Assembly (NCBI RefSeq): GCF_021215455.1
Contig: NZ_JAJPWV010000001.1
Coordinates: 310,001 to 374,000, forward strand
Reading direction: 5' to 3'
Source of the DNA: Mucilaginibacter roseus
GTDB lineage: Bacteria > Bacteroidota > Bacteroidia > Sphingobacteriales > Sphingobacteriaceae
Length of the DNA stretch: 64,000 nt
The first letter of the stretch is position 1. Each line of letters begins with the position of its first letter. Of this stretch, positions 16,271-25,077 are shown one piece after another. Position numbers and translations under genes: made by a program. The notes below the pieces were generated by a model, which saw only the letters and a list, made by a program, of their open reading frames with translations, was not told the DNA's origin and made no database searches.

Positions 16271-17167
16271 ATGCGTGTATTTGTAACCGGGGCTACAGGT
16301 TTTGTAGGCTCAACTGTAGTAAATCAGCTTTTAAGCGCAGGGCATAAAGTATTAGGGCTTGCCCGCTCAGAGGCTTCAGCACAAAAACTTATTGAAGCAG
16401 GTGCCGAAGTGCACTTAGGTTCGCTTACTGATATTGAAAGTTTGAAAAGTGGCGCTTTGCAAACGGACGGTATCATCCACACGGGCTTTATCCATGATTT
16501 TAGTCGTTTTGCGGAAAGTTGCGAGATTGACCGAAATGCAATTTTGACTATGGGCGAAGCCATTGCAGGTACCGGTAAACCATTTATTATTACCTCGGGC
16601 CTGGCACTGTTATCTACAGGCCGGCTGCTAACTGAGCAGGATGAAGTTACGCCCGAAAACAGTAAAAGTCCGCGCAAAGCATCAGAGGAAGCTGCAAAGT
16701 CCGTGGCTCAAATGGGTGTAAACGTTTCTGTTATGCGTTTGCCGCCCTCGGTGCATGATGCCGGCGATCATGGGTTTGTACCAATACTGATTAATCTGGC
16801 GCGTGAAAAAGGTGAGGCGGCTTACCTGGGCGATGGTCAAAACAAATGGCCAGCCGTTCACAGGCTTGATGCAGCGGTGCTGTATCAACTGGCTTTAGAG
16901 AAAAATGCGCCGTGGGCTGTGTACCATGCGGTAGGAGAACAGGGTATTCCGTTTGCTGATATAGCATCAACCATAGGTGAAAACTTAAACCTGCCAATAG
17001 TAAGTAAAACCACCGAAGAGGCGGCGGAATACTTTGGCTGGTTCAATTATTTTGGTACAATCAACACTCCGGCATCAGGCGAGCAAACAAAGCAAATTCT
17101 TGGCTGGCAGCCAACGCATATCGGCCTTATTGAAGATATGAACTCAGGTGCATACTTTGCTCAATAA
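16271..17167 (+). CDS. NAD(P)-dependent epimerase/dehydratase-like SDR
   Basis: A 298-residue extended short-chain dehydrogenase, counted from ATG 16271, where the Rossmann motif VFVTGATGFVGSTVV starts; an upstream in-frame codon at 16178 would add an unrelated leader. Other blocks are LTDIESLKSGALQTDGIIH, FIITSGLALL and SPRKASEEAAKSVAQ. At the expected catalytic position the YxxxK motif is replaced by PRKASEEAAK, so the Tyr is missing or shifted. Such atypical members often act as NAD(P)-binding oxidoreductases of unknown substrate. The protein ends in the usual atypical SDR style (GWQPTHIGLIEDM). Context suggests control by the Crp/Fnr-type regulator just upstream (104-bp gap). Confidence 0.82.
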   Translation: MRVFVTGATGFVGSTVVNQLLSAGHKVLGLARSEASAQKLIEAGAEVHLGSLTDIESLKSGALQTDGIIHTGFIHDFSRFAESCEIDRNAILTMGEAIAGTGKPFIITSGLALLSTGRLLTEQDEVTPENSKSPRKASEEAAKSVAQMGVNVSVMRLPPSVHDAGDHGFVPILINLAREKGEAAYLGDGQNKWPAVHRLDAAVLYQLALEKNAPWAVYHAVGEQGIPFADIASTIGENLNLPIVSKTTEEAAEYFGWFNYFGTINTPASGEQTKQILGWQPTHIGLIEDMNSGAYFAQ

Positions 17168-17188
17168 TTAATTACCGAGGTATCTGGT

Positions 17189-17221
17189 GTGCCGTATTTC
17201 CGATTGATGGAGATACGGTAC
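17189..17221 (+). terminator. 13-bp hairpin downstream of the epimerase-like gene
   Basis: GTGCCGTATTTCC and GGAGATACGGTAC pair over 13 positions around the loop GATTGAT, two of them G-U wobbles. It begins 21 bases after the stop codon. No T-run follows, so it may stabilise or process the mRNA rather than end it. Confidence 0.4.
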
Positions 17222-17372
17222 ATTAAATAACAAACTAAATGGCTACGGTAATAATTCCCCGATTTTCTACAATTTTATACACAAAGTGTAAATCGTACAC
17301 ATAGTATTGGCTTAAATTGTATTTAACTAAAGGTGAATTTAGTTGGCACGTCAATTGCAAATGTTTATACAA

Positions 17373-17795
17373 ATGAAACTAACCATGTGTAAAACACTAA
17401 TGATTGATGATAATCCAATGGAGCATTTAATTATGCAGAAAATGTTCGACCGGTATGAAATTTTTGAAGATTCGGTACATACGTTGGATGCAGCCCAGAT
17501 AATTAACTTCTTTGAGGAAAATTATGAAGACATTTCTGTTTTGCCCGATTTGATATTTTTGGATTTAAATATGCCCTACAGCGGCTGGCAGTTTTTAACA
17601 GACCTGGAAAGCCTGATGCCGGCATTACAAAAACAACCGCACGTTTTTATAGTAAGCTCATCAATTGATGGTGCCGATAAGCAACGCGCAACCGAGTTTG
17701 CGTCCGTAAAAGGCTTTATTAGCAAACCACTTGTAAAGCAGAAGCTGGAAGAAATTGCCGGTCAGTATCTTCCAGGTAAAACCTTGGTTAATTAA
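17373..17795 (+). CDS. Stand-alone response regulator (receiver domain only)
   Basis: A 140-residue CheY/Rcp1-like receiver with no output domain. The acidic pair is LMIDDNP (Asp12/Asp13), the phospho-acceptor LIFLDLNMP (Asp64), the switch residue VSSSID (Ser96 region) and the conserved Lys in FISKPL (Lys118). The start is ambiguous: a TTG at 17343 and ATGs at 17361, 17373 and 17385 are in frame, and the last two give a normal N-terminus. The inverted repeat AACTAAA-N6-TTTAGTT (17325-17344) lies just upstream. It precedes a phytochrome and a histidine kinase in the same direction, with a 317-bp gap that holds a promoter, so it could be their phosphate acceptor without being in the same operon. 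Confidence 0.88.
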   Translation: MKLTMCKTLMIDDNPMEHLIMQKMFDRYEIFEDSVHTLDAAQIINFFEENYEDISVLPDLIFLDLNMPYSGWQFLTDLESLMPALQKQPHVFIVSSSIDGADKQRATEFASVKGFISKPLVKQKLEEIAGQYLPGKTLVN

Positions 17796-18112
17796 GGCTG
17801 GAGCTGTATTATTTAAAATAGTTAGCTAACCAGCTCGTTCTTTTTGCACATAAACCTAAACACTAATTTTGTTTCTATCTCGTTTTCTTTTAGCTGTTAT
17901 TAAATAGTATTATTATTTTACGTACGGCAATAATACTGCATTACCATGCTTTTGGAGCCTATAACCAAAGGTTGTAAGTATTATGCAGGCAATTGCTTAT
18001 AGTGAAGTATTTATATTATTTTAGCCGTTACATCTGCTGTTGATCTTTATTAGCCGAAACTCCGTTCTGACATTGATCTGATCATCAGTAATTTTTATTG
18101 TTTAAAAGCTAT
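17796..18112 (+). promoter_or_regulatory. Gap before the phytochrome gene, with candidate promoter
   Basis: A TTTG (17843-17846), 17-base spacer and TAATTTTG (17864-17871) resemble a Bacteroidota promoter, though the spacer is at the short end. The leader to ATG 18113 would then be about 235 bases. Near the start, GCTGG and CCAGC flank an AT-rich loop followed by a T-run (to 17846), which could terminate the response regulator transcript. No open reading frame is convincing in this stretch. Confidence 0.45.
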
Positions 18113-19627
18113 ATGGCTGAAAAGAAAAACTATGATTCTGATTTTTGCGGCAACCTACCCTTAAATCATATAAATGTTATACAGGATTACGGCTTCTTAC
18201 TTGCGTTGGATGCCACAACGTTAAACGTTATTCAATGCAGTGATAACTTAGCAGAACTACTTGGTTACCCGACTAAGGAATTGATTGCTAAAAATATAAG
18301 CGACTTAACTCAGCCCGATCAGCTTGATAAACTTAAGCAGCGTTTAAATGATGCTGTACATGCCAAAGCGCCACTTACTTTTAACCTTCATGGCCACAGT
18401 ATGGAAATACTGATACACGTTAAGGATGGTTACGTGATATTGGAGATGGAAAAAAAGGTAAGCACCGACCGTGTTTTTACTGAAGCTTTTGAAGAAGTTA
18501 AACTTGCCATTGCCCGCCTTGAAGCTTGCCGCACTGTTGAAGAAATATGCAAAGTAGGCATAGCCGAAATAAAAAAAATAACCGGGTTTGACGGAGTGAT
18601 GATGTACCGGTTTGACGAGGATTGGAACGGTACCGTAATTGCCGAGGAAAAAACCGGTGATTTAGAGCATTACCTGGGGCTTACCTTTCCGGCGTCAGAC
18701 GTGCCGCGACAGGCCAGGCAGTTGTACCTCAAAAATCCATACCGCTTAATACCGGATCGTACTTATAAACCCATTAGTCTTTACCCGATTGTTAACCCGG
18801 TAACCAAAACCTTTACAGATCTTTCTGACTGTAATGTTCGTGGTGTTGCCGCAGTGCATTTGGAGTACCTTAAAAATATGGGCGTTACCGCATCCATGTC
18901 TATCCGGGTAATTTACCACGGGCAGTTATGGGGTTTGATAGCTTGTCATCATATTACGGAGAAATACCTGAGCCTCGAAGTATGTTCGATCTGCGAATTG
19001 TTATCGTCTGTTATATCCGCCCGAATAGAGTCTTTACTCCATAAATATGAGGCGGACGTAGAAACAGAATTACAAAAAGAACAAACCTTGCTGATGGCCC
19101 GCGTTTATGCCGAGGACGACCTGATTAAGGGATTACTTACCGAAGAGCAGCCCAACATAACCGAACTTTTTGATGCCAGTGGCGCTGTAGCTGTTATCAA
19201 TGGAGTTATTTCGGGCATTAAAAACATTCCGGATCAGGAGTTTGTTGAAAACCTGATTTTATGGTTACAAACCAAAAGGGTTGAGCGCGTGTTTGCTACA
19301 GACCAGCTGCCTGAGCTGTATGAAGATGCTTTGCCTATCGCCGAAACCGCGAGCGGAATATTAGCCATACCGGTTAACATGGATCGCGGTGATTTTGTGA
19401 TATGTTTCAGGGGCGAAGTAAAACGCGAGATCAATTGGGGCGGCAATCCGGATCAGGCTATAAATTTTGAGCTCGACAGGAAGAATTATCATCCCAGAAA
19501 CTCGTTTAACATGTGGCAGCAAACGGTGCACCAAACATCGCCGCCGTGGACCGAGCAGGAACTGGCAGTGGCAGAAACGATGCGCAGCTTTATTTATGAA
19601 TTTCAGACAAAAAATAACAGGTTTTGA
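18113..19627 (+). CDS. Bacteriophytochrome photosensory core (PAS-GAF-PHY) without output domain
   Basis: A 504-residue biliverdin-type photoreceptor, counted from ATG 18113; an in-frame TTG at 18098 adds five residues. An N-terminal PAS domain (about 20-115) carries Cys12 in CGNLPLNHINVIQDYG, aligned with the chromophore-binding Cys of bacterial phytochromes. The GAF domain (about 125-290) has MYRFDEDWNG, PASDVP (Asp196), His249 in VHLEYL and ACHH (His279). The PHY domain (about 310-500) has the tongue motif PRNSF (461-465). Spacings Asp-His (53) and His-His (30) equal those of DrBphP Asp207/His260/His290 as I recall them. The protein ends after PHY, with no histidine kinase of its own. Its stop codon TGA overlaps the start of the next gene, a CheB/CheR kinase, so the pair is likely a split light sensor. 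Confidence 0.9.
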   Translation: MAEKKNYDSDFCGNLPLNHINVIQDYGFLLALDATTLNVIQCSDNLAELLGYPTKELIAKNISDLTQPDQLDKLKQRLNDAVHAKAPLTFNLHGHSMEILIHVKDGYVILEMEKKVSTDRVFTEAFEEVKLAIARLEACRTVEEICKVGIAEIKKITGFDGVMMYRFDEDWNGTVIAEEKTGDLEHYLGLTFPASDVPRQARQLYLKNPYRLIPDRTYKPISLYPIVNPVTKTFTDLSDCNVRGVAAVHLEYLKNMGVTASMSIRVIYHGQLWGLIACHHITEKYLSLEVCSICELLSSVISARIESLLHKYEADVETELQKEQTLLMARVYAEDDLIKGLLTEEQPNITELFDASGAVAVINGVISGIKNIPDQEFVENLILWLQTKRVERVFATDQLPELYEDALPIAETASGILAIPVNMDRGDFVICFRGEVKREINWGGNPDQAINFELDRKNYHPRNSFNMWQQTVHQTSPPWTEQELAVAETMRSFIYEFQTKNNRF

Positions 19628-22600
19628 GAGCTAAAGGCGTTAAGGATACCGAAAAAAATGATGTAAGCGATCGTTATATCATTACTATTGGTGCTTCTGC
19701 CGGCGGACTGGAAGCCATACACGAGTTTTTTGACCACATGCCGCCCAACTCGGGCTTTACATTTGTGGTCATTCAGCACCTATCGCCTGATTACAAGAGC
19801 CTTTTAGTGGAACTGGTTGCGAAGCATACCCACATGAAAGTGATGGAAGCCGGCAACGATATGCTGCTTGAAAAAAACTGCGTATACATTATCCCAACCA
19901 AAAAAATAATGACCATCCGTCATCGCAAGCTGCGTTTGGCAGATAAGGTTAAGGACAAGTCTCCAAACACGGCTATTGATACCTTTTTGCTTACCCTTGC
20001 TAATGATGTAAAGGAAAAGGCGATAGCCATTATACTATCAGGTACCGGGTCTGACGGGAGCAGGGGTATTGAAGCCATTAAGGAATGCGGCGGCATGGTA
20101 ATAGCCCAGGATCCGGCTACAGCCAAGTTTGACGGTATGCCTAACAGTGCAATCGCAACAGGCAACACCGATTTTATACTTGCGCCGGCAAACATGCATA
20201 CCGAAATTTACAATTACGTAAATCACGTGTATGCGCCTCAGCTCGAAAAGGAGCTGTATGAGGATGAACACCTGAATGAGATATTCGATATCGTTTCCAC
20301 ACAAACCGGGCAGGATTTCAATCTATATAAAACACCAACTATCCTGAGGCGTATAGCCCGCAGACTGGCGGCCGCCGATTTAAACAATTTGCAGGATTAC
20401 ATTACATATATCAACAAAAAACCCGCTGAGGCTAAAGTATTGGCTAAGGAGTTTTTGATTGGCGTAACTAAATTTTTTAGAGACAAGCCGGCATTTGAAA
20501 AACTTCGCGAAGAGGTGATACCCGATATTATCACATCAAAGGATGAAGGTAGTGTAATTAAAATTTGGGTTTGTGCCTGCAGTACCGGGGAAGAAGCTTA
20601 TTCAATAGCCATCGCCTTTCAACAAAAACTGGCGGCATCAGGGCGTCAGGTCGATTTTAAGATATTCGCAACTGATTTGGATGAAGAGAGCATACGCATC
20701 GCGTCAAAAAATTGCTATCCACCATCAAGCGTTAAGGAGATAGAAGCTGAAACGCTGAAACGCTACTTTGTTAAAAATTCAGATAACACCTATTCGGTGG
20801 TACCTGAAATACGTAAGAAGATAGTTTTCGCGGCGCATAACGTGATCAAATCGCCGCCATTTATAAAAAATGACCTGATATCATGCCGTAATATGCTCAT
20901 CTACATGAACAGTGTATTGCAGCAAAAAATTCTCACCACGTTTCATTACGCGCTTAAATCCGCCGGTTACCTCTTTTTAGGGTCAAGTGAGAACGCCGGT
21001 AGCATAATGGATGGTTTGGTTGAAGTAAGTTCTAAACTAAAGCTTTATAAAAAATCAGGTAACATAAAATACACCCTGCACCATAGTTATTCTACAACTA
21101 CGCCTTCACAATTGCCGGTGCAACCACCTGCAAAAAAAATGCAGAATAAGCAAGCTGAAACCAGCCGTACTACGGCTGACGAATTTCAGGGCCTGATTAT
21201 TGACCAATTGGGTTATGTAGGCGTTTTTATAGACAAAGCCTTCCTGATCAAAGAAACCATTGGTGATTTTACCCGGTTTTTAACCTTGCCTAAAAAGAAG
21301 CTTGAGCTTAACCTGCTCAATATGGTCAATCGAGAAATATCCATATTGTTAAGTACCAGCATCCGCAAGGCATGGAAGGATAATGAAACCAAAATGATTA
21401 CCGGGCAGTTGGAAGGCCACCGCGTTTTACAAATGACCATTAAACCGCCCGATGAGCAATCGCCTAATGGTTATACGTTGATATTACTCAATGATGCGCA
21501 AATTGATACGCCGCTTAAAAATGTTCAGCCGGCAGATATAGATCATCTTACCTCGCAGGAAGAATACCTGATGGAGATGGAAACCGCGCTTACCGAAACG
21601 CGCTCCAACCTGCAATTGGCTATGGAGGAGATGGAGACGACCAACGAGGAGTTGCAGTCTTCAAACGAGGAGCTAATGTCTGCTAACGAGGAGTTGCAGT
21701 CAGGTAACGAGGAACTGCAATCGCTGAATGAGGAGTTACATACCTTAAATACCGAACATCAGCAAAAAATACGTGAGTTGCTGGAGCTGAATGAGGACTT
21801 GGATAATTACTTCCGGAGTACTACCATCGGGCAGATATTTATTGATTCGAACCTGCTGATTCGTAAGTTTAACCCGGCAGCGGTAAATATGATCAATGTG
21901 ATTGAGTCTGACATTGGCAGGCCTATCAACCACTTATCAAATAACATACAGTACGATAGCCTGAATAAGGACATACACACCGTACTGGCCAATAATACGG
22001 TTATCGAGAAGGAGGTTACCCTTCATAACGGCACTAATAACCTCATGCGTATTATGCCTTACCTTAAAAAGGGCGGCAAGGTTGATGGTGTAGTAATCAC
22101 TTTTATTGATATAACGGCCATAACCAAGCTTAATAATATGATAGCCGGCGTATATAACGCCAGCTCGGCTGCTATATTGGCGTTCAATGCAGAAAGAGGT
22201 AAGAATAACGAAGTAACCGATTACAGGTGCATATCCTTCAATAATGCTGCTAAAGATCTGTTCCAAAAAACGGCAGAAGAGCTTATGGCACACCCGGCGC
22301 TTAGCGATTTTCCGCAACTGAACAGGATATTCCCGGCGGGCAGCCTTGAGCGTATATCAGTAAATTCTCCGCTGCAAACCGAGTTGCAGATAACCGGCAA
22401 CTTATGGCACCAGCTTATGGTTGCAAAAATGGCCGATGGTGTGGTTATGAGTTTTACCGACATTACCAAGCGTAAGCTTGCGGAGCAAAAACTCAAAAAT
22501 AATTATGCCGAATTGGTAAAGGCCCGCGAAAGCCTACGATTGCTAAATGTAAGTCTTGAAGAAAAAGTACAGGAACGTACCCGCGAATTAAGTGAAAGCG

Positions 22601-24465
22601 AGGAGCGGTTCAAGTTTGTATCAAAGGCTACTAATGATACTATTTGGGATTGGGATTTGGTGACCAACACCATGTGGCGAAGCGATAACTTTACCAGTAT
22701 GTTCGGATACGAATTATCCGAAGAGACTAAGAAAATTGATTTTTGGTTTGATAAGGTACATCCCGACGATCGTAAGCGTGTAGAGGCAAGCGTATACGAC
22801 GCTATTAACAATCACGAAAGTAACTGGTCGGCAGAATACCGCTTCCTTAAAGCCGATGGACAATACGCTATAATACTCGATCGCGGTAGTATATTAGAAG
22901 ACGAACTCCGTACACCATACAGGCTGGTAGGTTCTATAATAGATATCAGCAAGTTGGTTGAAACCGAAAAGCGCCTTAACAGCAGCGAAAAGAAATTTGG
23001 AAAGGTATTCGAGTCGAACATGATCGGCATGCTGTTCTCTAACTTGGATGGCGCGATACTCGAAGCAAACGATGCCTTTTTAACCATGCTGGGTTATGAC
23101 AGGCAGAGCCTTGAGAGCGGGGAGCTTGACTGGAAGAAAATTACACCCGAAGAGTACCTAGAGGTTAGTAATGACGCGGTTAAGCAATTGCGCGAAAACA
23201 AGATATGCCCACCGTTTGAGAAGCAGTACATCAAAAAGGATGGCTCAAGATTATCGGTATTGATGGGTTCAGCACTGCTTGAGCAGGATAACGAAACTAC
23301 AGCCGTAAGCTATATTATTGACATAACCCGCCAAAAAGAGGCCGAGCAAAAACGCCTGGAACTACAAACAAGGCTTAACCAGCAGCAGCAGGAATTCTCT
23401 AACATATTTAGCCATGCGCCCGCGTTAATAGCTATTAAACGCGGCAAGCAGTTGGTATACGATTTCGTGAATGAAGCTTACGTTTCATTTTTTGGCTCAA
23501 AGCATACAAAGGGAAGATCAACCAAGTTAAAGTTTAGTGCCGACGACCTGAATTTTGAAGAGATTGAAAAAGAAGTTTTTGCCAGCGGTAAAACCTTTGA
23601 AGGCAAGCAAATTAAAATCGATCGTGACAAAATATCAGATAATCAAACAGGACAGTGTTGGATGGATATCACGCTGACGCCTGTTTATAACTACGACGGC
23701 AGCCATATTGATGGTATCGCATTTTTTGGTTTTGAAGTGACTGATATTGTGCTTGGCCGTATTGCTACCGAGGAGTTGATGCGCCGTAAGGATGAATTTA
23801 TGAGCATTGCCAGCCATGAGCTAAAAACGCCAATTACGAGTATGAAAGGCTCGTTACAGATTGTGCAACGCATGATCGATAAGATGGATGTGAGCGAAAA
23901 CCTGGTTCATTTTATCGACAAGGCCTCCCATCAAACGCAAAAACTGACTAACCTGGTTGATGACCTGCTGGATGTAACCAAAATTCAGGAAGGTAAAATG
24001 GTATTAAACTACAAAGAGTTTAACGCTATTGACATGATTAGGGAATGTATTGAAGACGTAAAGGCGCCGGGTATTAAGCATAAACTGATCTTTAATCCGA
24101 AGGACGATATCATCATAAACGCCGACAGGCCGCGAATTGAACAGGTGGTACACAATTTCTTAACCAATGCCATCAAGTATTCGCCAGTGGCAGATAATGT
24201 TGTGATTAATTGTTCAGTAGAGAAAAAGATGTTTAAGGTTGAGGTAACTGACTTCGGTATCGGTATTCCGCCTGAAAAGCAGCCTTATCTGTTTGATCGT
24301 TTTTATCGTGTGCAGGAGTCATCGCAACAATTCTCAGGTTTGGGCCTTGGGTTATATATTTCTGCAGAGATTGTAAGGCGTCATCGCGGTAAAGTAGGCA
24401 TTAAGAGTACCACAGGCGAGGGGAGCACCTTTTGGTTTAACATTCCAATATCTGCTACGAAGTAA
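19624..24465 (+). CDS. CheB-CheR-PAS hybrid sensor histidine kinase
   Basis: A 1613-residue signalling protein. Domains in order: CheB methylesterase (about 16-205) with catalytic Ser25, His52 and Asp144 (GASAGG, IQHLSP, GTGSDGS); CheR methyltransferase (about 215-480) with ILRRIARR, CACSTGEEAYSIAIAF, FATDLDEESI and CRNMLIYM; a PAS-like part; a coiled coil of five NEEL-type repeats; three to four PAS domains (about 725-1390); and HisKA/HATPase with His1398 (SIASHELKTPITSM), NFLTNAIKYS, DFGIGIPP and GLGLGLYIS. No ATG exists before the CheB domain; the only sensible start is TTG 19624, overlapping the phytochrome stop TGA (TTGA), so translational coupling is likely. CheA, CheW or receptor genes are absent, which argues against classical chemotaxis. 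The methylation target is unknown. Confidence 0.9.
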   Translation: MRAKGVKDTEKNDVSDRYIITIGASAGGLEAIHEFFDHMPPNSGFTFVVIQHLSPDYKSLLVELVAKHTHMKVMEAGNDMLLEKNCVYIIPTKKIMTIRHRKLRLADKVKDKSPNTAIDTFLLTLANDVKEKAIAIILSGTGSDGSRGIEAIKECGGMVIAQDPATAKFDGMPNSAIATGNTDFILAPANMHTEIYNYVNHVYAPQLEKELYEDEHLNEIFDIVSTQTGQDFNLYKTPTILRRIARRLAAADLNNLQDYITYINKKPAEAKVLAKEFLIGVTKFFRDKPAFEKLREEVIPDIITSKDEGSVIKIWVCACSTGEEAYSIAIAFQQKLAASGRQVDFKIFATDLDEESIRIASKNCYPPSSVKEIEAETLKRYFVKNSDNTYSVVPEIRKKIVFAAHNVIKSPPFIKNDLISCRNMLIYMNSVLQQKILTTFHYALKSAGYLFLGSSENAGSIMDGLVEVSSKLKLYKKSGNIKYTLHHSYSTTTPSQLPVQPPAKKMQNKQAETSRTTADEFQGLIIDQLGYVGVFIDKAFLIKETIGDFTRFLTLPKKKLELNLLNMVNREISILLSTSIRKAWKDNETKMITGQLEGHRVLQMTIKPPDEQSPNGYTLILLNDAQIDTPLKNVQPADIDHLTSQEEYLMEMETALTETRSNLQLAMEEMETTNEELQSSNEELMSANEELQSGNEELQSLNEELHTLNTEHQQKIRELLELNEDLDNYFRSTTIGQIFIDSNLLIRKFNPAAVNMINVIESDIGRPINHLSNNIQYDSLNKDIHTVLANNTVIEKEVTLHNGTNNLMRIMPYLKKGGKVDGVVITFIDITAITKLNNMIAGVYNASSAAILAFNAERGKNNEVTDYRCISFNNAAKDLFQKTAEELMAHPALSDFPQLNRIFPAGSLERISVNSPLQTELQITGNLWHQLMVAKMADGVVMSFTDITKRKLAEQKLKNNYAELVKARESLRLLNVSLEEKVQERTRELSESEERFKFVSKATNDTIWDWDLVTNTMWRSDNFTSMFGYELSEETKKIDFWFDKVHPDDRKRVEASVYDAINNHESNWSAEYRFLKADGQYAIILDRGSILEDELRTPYRLVGSIIDISKLVETEKRLNSSEKKFGKVFESNMIGMLFSNLDGAILEANDAFLTMLGYDRQSLESGELDWKKITPEEYLEVSNDAVKQLRENKICPPFEKQYIKKDGSRLSVLMGSALLEQDNETTAVSYIIDITRQKEAEQKRLELQTRLNQQQQEFSNIFSHAPALIAIKRGKQLVYDFVNEAYVSFFGSKHTKGRSTKLKFSADDLNFEEIEKEVFASGKTFEGKQIKIDRDKISDNQTGQCWMDITLTPVYNYDGSHIDGIAFFGFEVTDIVLGRIATEELMRRKDEFMSIASHELKTPITSMKGSLQIVQRMIDKMDVSENLVHFIDKASHQTQKLTNLVDDLLDVTKIQEGKMVLNYKEFNAIDMIRECIEDVKAPGIKHKLIFNPKDDIIINADRPRIEQVVHNFLTNAIKYSPVADNVVINCSVEKKMFKVEVTDFGIGIPPEKQPYLFDRFYRVQESSQQFSGLGLGLYISAEIVRRHRGKVGIKSTTGEGSTFWFNIPISATK
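21643..21747 (+). repeat. Five tandem 21-bp repeats encoding NEEL heptads
   Basis: Five consecutive 21-bp units, each starting AAC/AAT-GAG-GA, encode NEELQSS, NEELMSA, NEELQSG, NEELQSL and NEELHTL. They form the stalk-like coiled coil between the CheB-CheR half and the PAS-kinase half. Repeats of this kind are a known hallmark of CheB/CheR/PAS hybrids. Confidence 0.9.
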
Positions 24466-24502
24466 CTTGTTTAGAGGGGATTTTAAAAAGCAATAAAATC
24501 AA

Positions 24503-24541
24503 AAAACCGATCACAACGACTTGCGTCAGTGGATCGGTTTT
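24503..24541 (+). terminator. Terminator after the CheB/CheR kinase gene
   Basis: AAAACCGATC (24503-24512) pairs perfectly with GATCGGTTTT (24532-24541) around a 19-base loop that can pair further inside. T-rich sequence follows, and an A-run on the left arm could also let it work for minus-strand transcripts. Confidence 0.75.
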
Positions 24542-24614
24542 ATTATTTCAAGGTAGATGTAAGACTTATTGAGCTTTTAAAGGTTAAAACCAATTAGCAT
24601 AGCACCAAGCCGGT

Positions 24615-24737
24615 TTATGATTCAGCATACAGTTTAGTGTAATGTATGGTCTTTAAATCAGGCCAACCGGTACTAAAAAATAGTGATACTATTTTGCAGC
24701 CTTTTTGCTTTAACGGTTTTTTCCAGGTAAGTTTCAT
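24615..24737 (-). CDS. Possible 40-residue basic peptide
   Basis: A short open frame starting 2 bases after the stop of the 107-residue gene (TAA-TT-ATG), encoding a lysine-rich 40-residue peptide that begins MKLTWKKPLKQKGCK. The close spacing suggests translational coupling, but there is no recognised family or other support. It may be chance. Confidence 0.25.
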   Translation of the reverse strand: MKLTWKKPLKQKGCKIVSLFFSTGWPDLKTIHYTKLYAES

Positions 24738-24739
24738 AA

Positions 24740-25063
24740 TTATGATGCTTTAGCAAGTACGGATAACGTAACTTTTTCTTGTTTTCTGCTAAGTTTTACG
24801 GTTTTAGACTGCGTATCCATATCGGCATATTTAGCCTTTAGTTTATTCAGCAGTTCAAAGCTAAATGCATCGTTCAAAGGCATATGATACTCGCCAACAG
24901 TTTTAGGGTGTAACGTTAAGCTATCGGCAGTAACCAATAAACTTTCGTGGTTAATAAGCGTTAAACCTGTTTTCTCGTTAGTGGCGTAAACAACAAAGGT
25001 ATCGATCTTTCTTCCATCGGGAGTGGTATATACCACTGTTGCATTTTCTTGAAACTTAATCAT
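24740..25063 (-). CDS. Hypothetical 107-residue protein
   Basis: A small soluble protein with no recognised motif. The first two thirds look like beta strands (ENATVVYTTPDGRKIDTFVVY, GLTLINHESLLVTADSLTL), then a helix (FSFELLNKLKAKYADM) and a basic tail (SKTVKLSRKQEKVTLSVL). There is no signal peptide and no membrane segment. A well-formed promoter lies directly upstream, which supports expression of a real gene. It is separated from the rhamnose genes by a 135-base gap. Confidence 0.65.
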   Translation of the reverse strand: MIKFQENATVVYTTPDGRKIDTFVVYATNEKTGLTLINHESLLVTADSLTLHPKTVGEYHMPLNDAFSFELLNKLKAKYADMDTQSKTVKLSRKQEKVTLSVLAKAS

Positions 25064-25077
25064 GCTTAGTAATACAC

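Noticed and set aside
21643..21747. CRISPR-like short tandem repeats
   Set aside because: The units are contiguous 21-mers in frame, coding for a coiled coil; there are no spacers.
19624..24465. A chemotaxis cluster
   Set aside because: Only the CheB/CheR hybrid is present; CheA, CheW, receptors and motility genes are absent.
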